The notes under the pieces are model-generated. The model made no database searches. It saw only the letters and a program-made list of their open reading frames with translations, and was not told the DNA's origin. This document shows, in pieces, positions 62,572 to 64,000 of a stretch of 64,000 bases of DNA (positions are counted from its first letter, which is position 1; each line of letters starts with the position of its first letter). A program made the translations under genes and the position numbers. Source of the DNA: Hymenobacter tibetensis (lineage in GTDB: Bacteria; Bacteroidota; Bacteroidia; Cytophagales; Hymenobacteraceae); assembly GCF_022827545.1 (NCBI RefSeq), contig NZ_CP094669.1:3438001-3502000 (forward strand), in the 5' to 3' direction.

Positions 62572-64000
62572 ATGTCCACTGTGTTTTCGCCACCTGACTA
62601 CCAACACATTTTTCGCTCTTTACCTGGTTGCTGCCTGTTGCTAACGCCCGACGGCACCGTGGTTGAATGCTCGGTTGGGTTCGCAACTGCCACGGGGCAG
62701 TTGCGGGAAACTGTTGTTGGGCACGACCTGGCCGCGGCGTGGTCTACTGCTCCTACTCTAGTCCCGCACCTCACCGATTCGCTGGCCCACGTACAGGCTA
62801 ATCGGCAGCCGCATACTATCCGCCACAACGCGCCCGGCGCGCCCCTGCTACTCACCCAAAGCCCGATACTCAACGCCCAAGGAGAGCTGCTTTTCATTCT
62901 GCATACCGCCGAGCCAGCGCCGCTTGCAAGCAACGACAGCACCAACAGCAACGACAGTTCGGCGCTGCACAAACTTCAGCAAGAACTGAACACGGCCAAC
63001 CAGGAACTACAACAGGCGCTGTCGGAAGCCAACACCCAACGCAAGCGGCTGCACTCGCTCTTCATGCAGGCGCCCGCGGCCATTGCCACCTTGCGCGGTC
63101 CGAAGCATGTGTTCGAAATGGTGAATCCAGGCTATCAGCAGCTAGTGGGCAATCGGCCGTTGGTAGGCAAAACCATTCGGGAAGGACTGCCGGAGTTGGA
63201 GGACCAAGGCTTTTTCGAGCTGCTCGACTCGGTGTATCAAACCGGCCAAACCTACTACGGCAAGGACACAGTAGCCTACCTAGACCGCCACAATACGGGG
63301 CGCGTCTCGCCCTACCATTTCGATTTCATCTATCAGGCCATTCTCGATACGGCGGGGCAAATAGAAGGCATTCTGGTGTTTGCCTACGATGTATCAGAGC
63401 GAGTATCATCCCGGGAGAAGATGGAGCATAGCGAGTTGGAGCTGCAAACCGCCAACGAGGAACTAGCGACCATCAACGAAGAGCTACACGCTTCCAACGA
63501 GGAGTTCCACGCCAATAACGCCGAGCTGTCCAGCACCCAGCAAGAGCTACGGAGCCTCAACCTGGAGCTGGAATCCAGAGTGAAAGCCCGAACTCTGGAA
63601 CTGGACCTAACCCGGCAGGAAGCCGAGCAGCAACGCGCCCGCCTGGAGCGCTTTTTTATGCAGGCGCCGGCGGCTATCTGCGTACTGGATGGCCCCAACC
63701 TGGTATTCGAGCTGGTAAATCCTGGCTACCAACACATGTTTCCGGGCCGCGTGCTGCTGGGCAAGCCCATCTTGGAAGCCCTGCCCGAAATAGCCGGCCA
63801 CCCCATGTGGCAAACGCTACGTGAAGTATACAGAACCGGCGTGACGCACGAGGAAAAAGGCATTATGCTGTCCATCGTACGCACGGCAGGCAGCCCGCCC
63901 GAAGACCTGTATTTCAACTACATTCAGCAGGCCCGCTTTGATGCCCGAGGCCGGATTGATGGCATCTTGGTGTTTGCATACGAAGTAACCGAGCAGGTGC
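62572..64000 (+). CDS. Multi-PAS sensor protein, probably histidine kinase, 3' end beyond window
   Basis: ATG at 62572, open to the right edge (476 codons seen). An N-terminal PAS-like domain (HIFRSLPGCCLLLTPDGTVVE ...) is followed by a Ser/Asn/Asp-rich linker and a short coiled coil (residues 130-160). Two PAS_4-type domains begin RLHSLFMQAPAAIATL (about 160) and RLERFFMQAPAAICVL (about 357), each ending in GILVFAYDV or GILVFAYEV. A long Glu/Leu coiled coil with NEEL repeats links them. The layout is of cytoplasmic multi-PAS sensor histidine kinases in this group; HisKA and ATPase domains would lie beyond 64,000. Confidence 0.82.
   Translation, partial: MSTVFSPPDYQHIFRSLPGCCLLLTPDGTVVECSVGFATATGQLRETVVGHDLAAAWSTAPTLVPHLTDSLAHVQANRQPHTIRHNAPGAPLLLTQSPILNAQGELLFILHTAEPAPLASNDSTNSNDSSALHKLQQELNTANQELQQALSEANTQRKRLHSLFMQAPAAIATLRGPKHVFEMVNPGYQQLVGNRPLVGKTIREGLPELEDQGFFELLDSVYQTGQTYYGKDTVAYLDRHNTGRVSPYHFDFIYQAILDTAGQIEGILVFAYDVSERVSSREKMEHSELELQTANEELATINEELHASNEEFHANNAELSSTQQELRSLNLELESRVKARTLELDLTRQEAEQQRARLERFFMQAPAAICVLDGPNLVFELVNPGYQHMFPGRVLLGKPILEALPEIAGHPMWQTLREVYRTGVTHEEKGIMLSIVRTAGSPPEDLYFNYIQQARFDARGRIDGILVFAYEVTEQV

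Overview
The window looks like chromosome of a GC-rich Bacteroidota, most plausibly the Hymenobacter/Cytophagales group. Supporting signs are secreted proteins with type IX secretion (T9SS) C-terminal sorting tails (the M36 protease and the serine hydrolase at 43.8-45.6 kb), an SBBP-repeat protein, many MK-K/R signal peptides ending in A-Q, weak ribosome binding sites, a eukaryote-type NADP isocitrate dehydrogenase and dispersed palindromic repeats. This assignment rests on family knowledge and composition, not on a database search. No rRNA, tRNA, CRISPR array or complete insertion sequence was seen. Both edges cut genes: an SBBP-repeat protein on the left and a multi-PAS sensor on the right.

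Layout. 1-9.6 kb: SBBP protein, secreted amidohydrolase, a small unknown, a phospholipid-methyltransferase-like enzyme, a Tat-exported flavin amine oxidase facing a short-chain dehydrogenase, and the wreck of a SulP anion transporter. 9.9-18.7 kb: secreted fungalysin-type protease, icd, a UvrA2-type ATPase without the UvrB-binding domain, and small unknown genes including a 43-residue membrane peptide and a disordered acidic protein.

19-31.3 kb is the most coherent block. An XRE regulator with a palindromic operator candidate diverges from a run of plus-strand genes: a YbjN/Tir-chaperone-like protein, PspA, a small two-helix membrane protein, a YqiJ-like OB-fold membrane protein, a 45-residue peptide, a PH-domain membrane protein, a YqiK-type flotillin, a lipoprotein, a small membrane protein and a 1646-residue DUF3686/AAA+ ATPase. 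This reads as a membrane-stress apparatus. It is followed at once by a single-chain type IIG restriction-modification enzyme whose target-recognition region is conspicuously AT-rich. About 0.65 kb beyond that lie two short coding echoes of the ATPase C-terminus.

34-51.8 kb is a metabolic accessory region: a PNPOx-like protein, a beta-lactamase-fold hydrolase with a glycogen-binding-like tail, Tat-SDR, Gfo/Idh/MocA, two DinB-fold proteins, an AraC/PRISE-reductase/EthD cluster, a T9SS serine hydrolase, a GerW/YtfJ protein, an oligogalacturonate-lyase-like protein, a Bcr/CflA exporter and a DUF1080 protein. 51.9-64 kb: a leucine-rich-repeat protein kinase, a HAD phosphatase, a chloramphenicol-acetyltransferase-like enzyme, an overlapping HipA-kinase/DUF3037 pair, a D-aminoacylase, SelO, a DUF4375 protein, a royal-jelly-type propeller facing an SMP-30 lactonase, and the PAS sensor. 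Many genes are separated by clear hairpins, three of which look like dispersed repeats rather than plain terminators.
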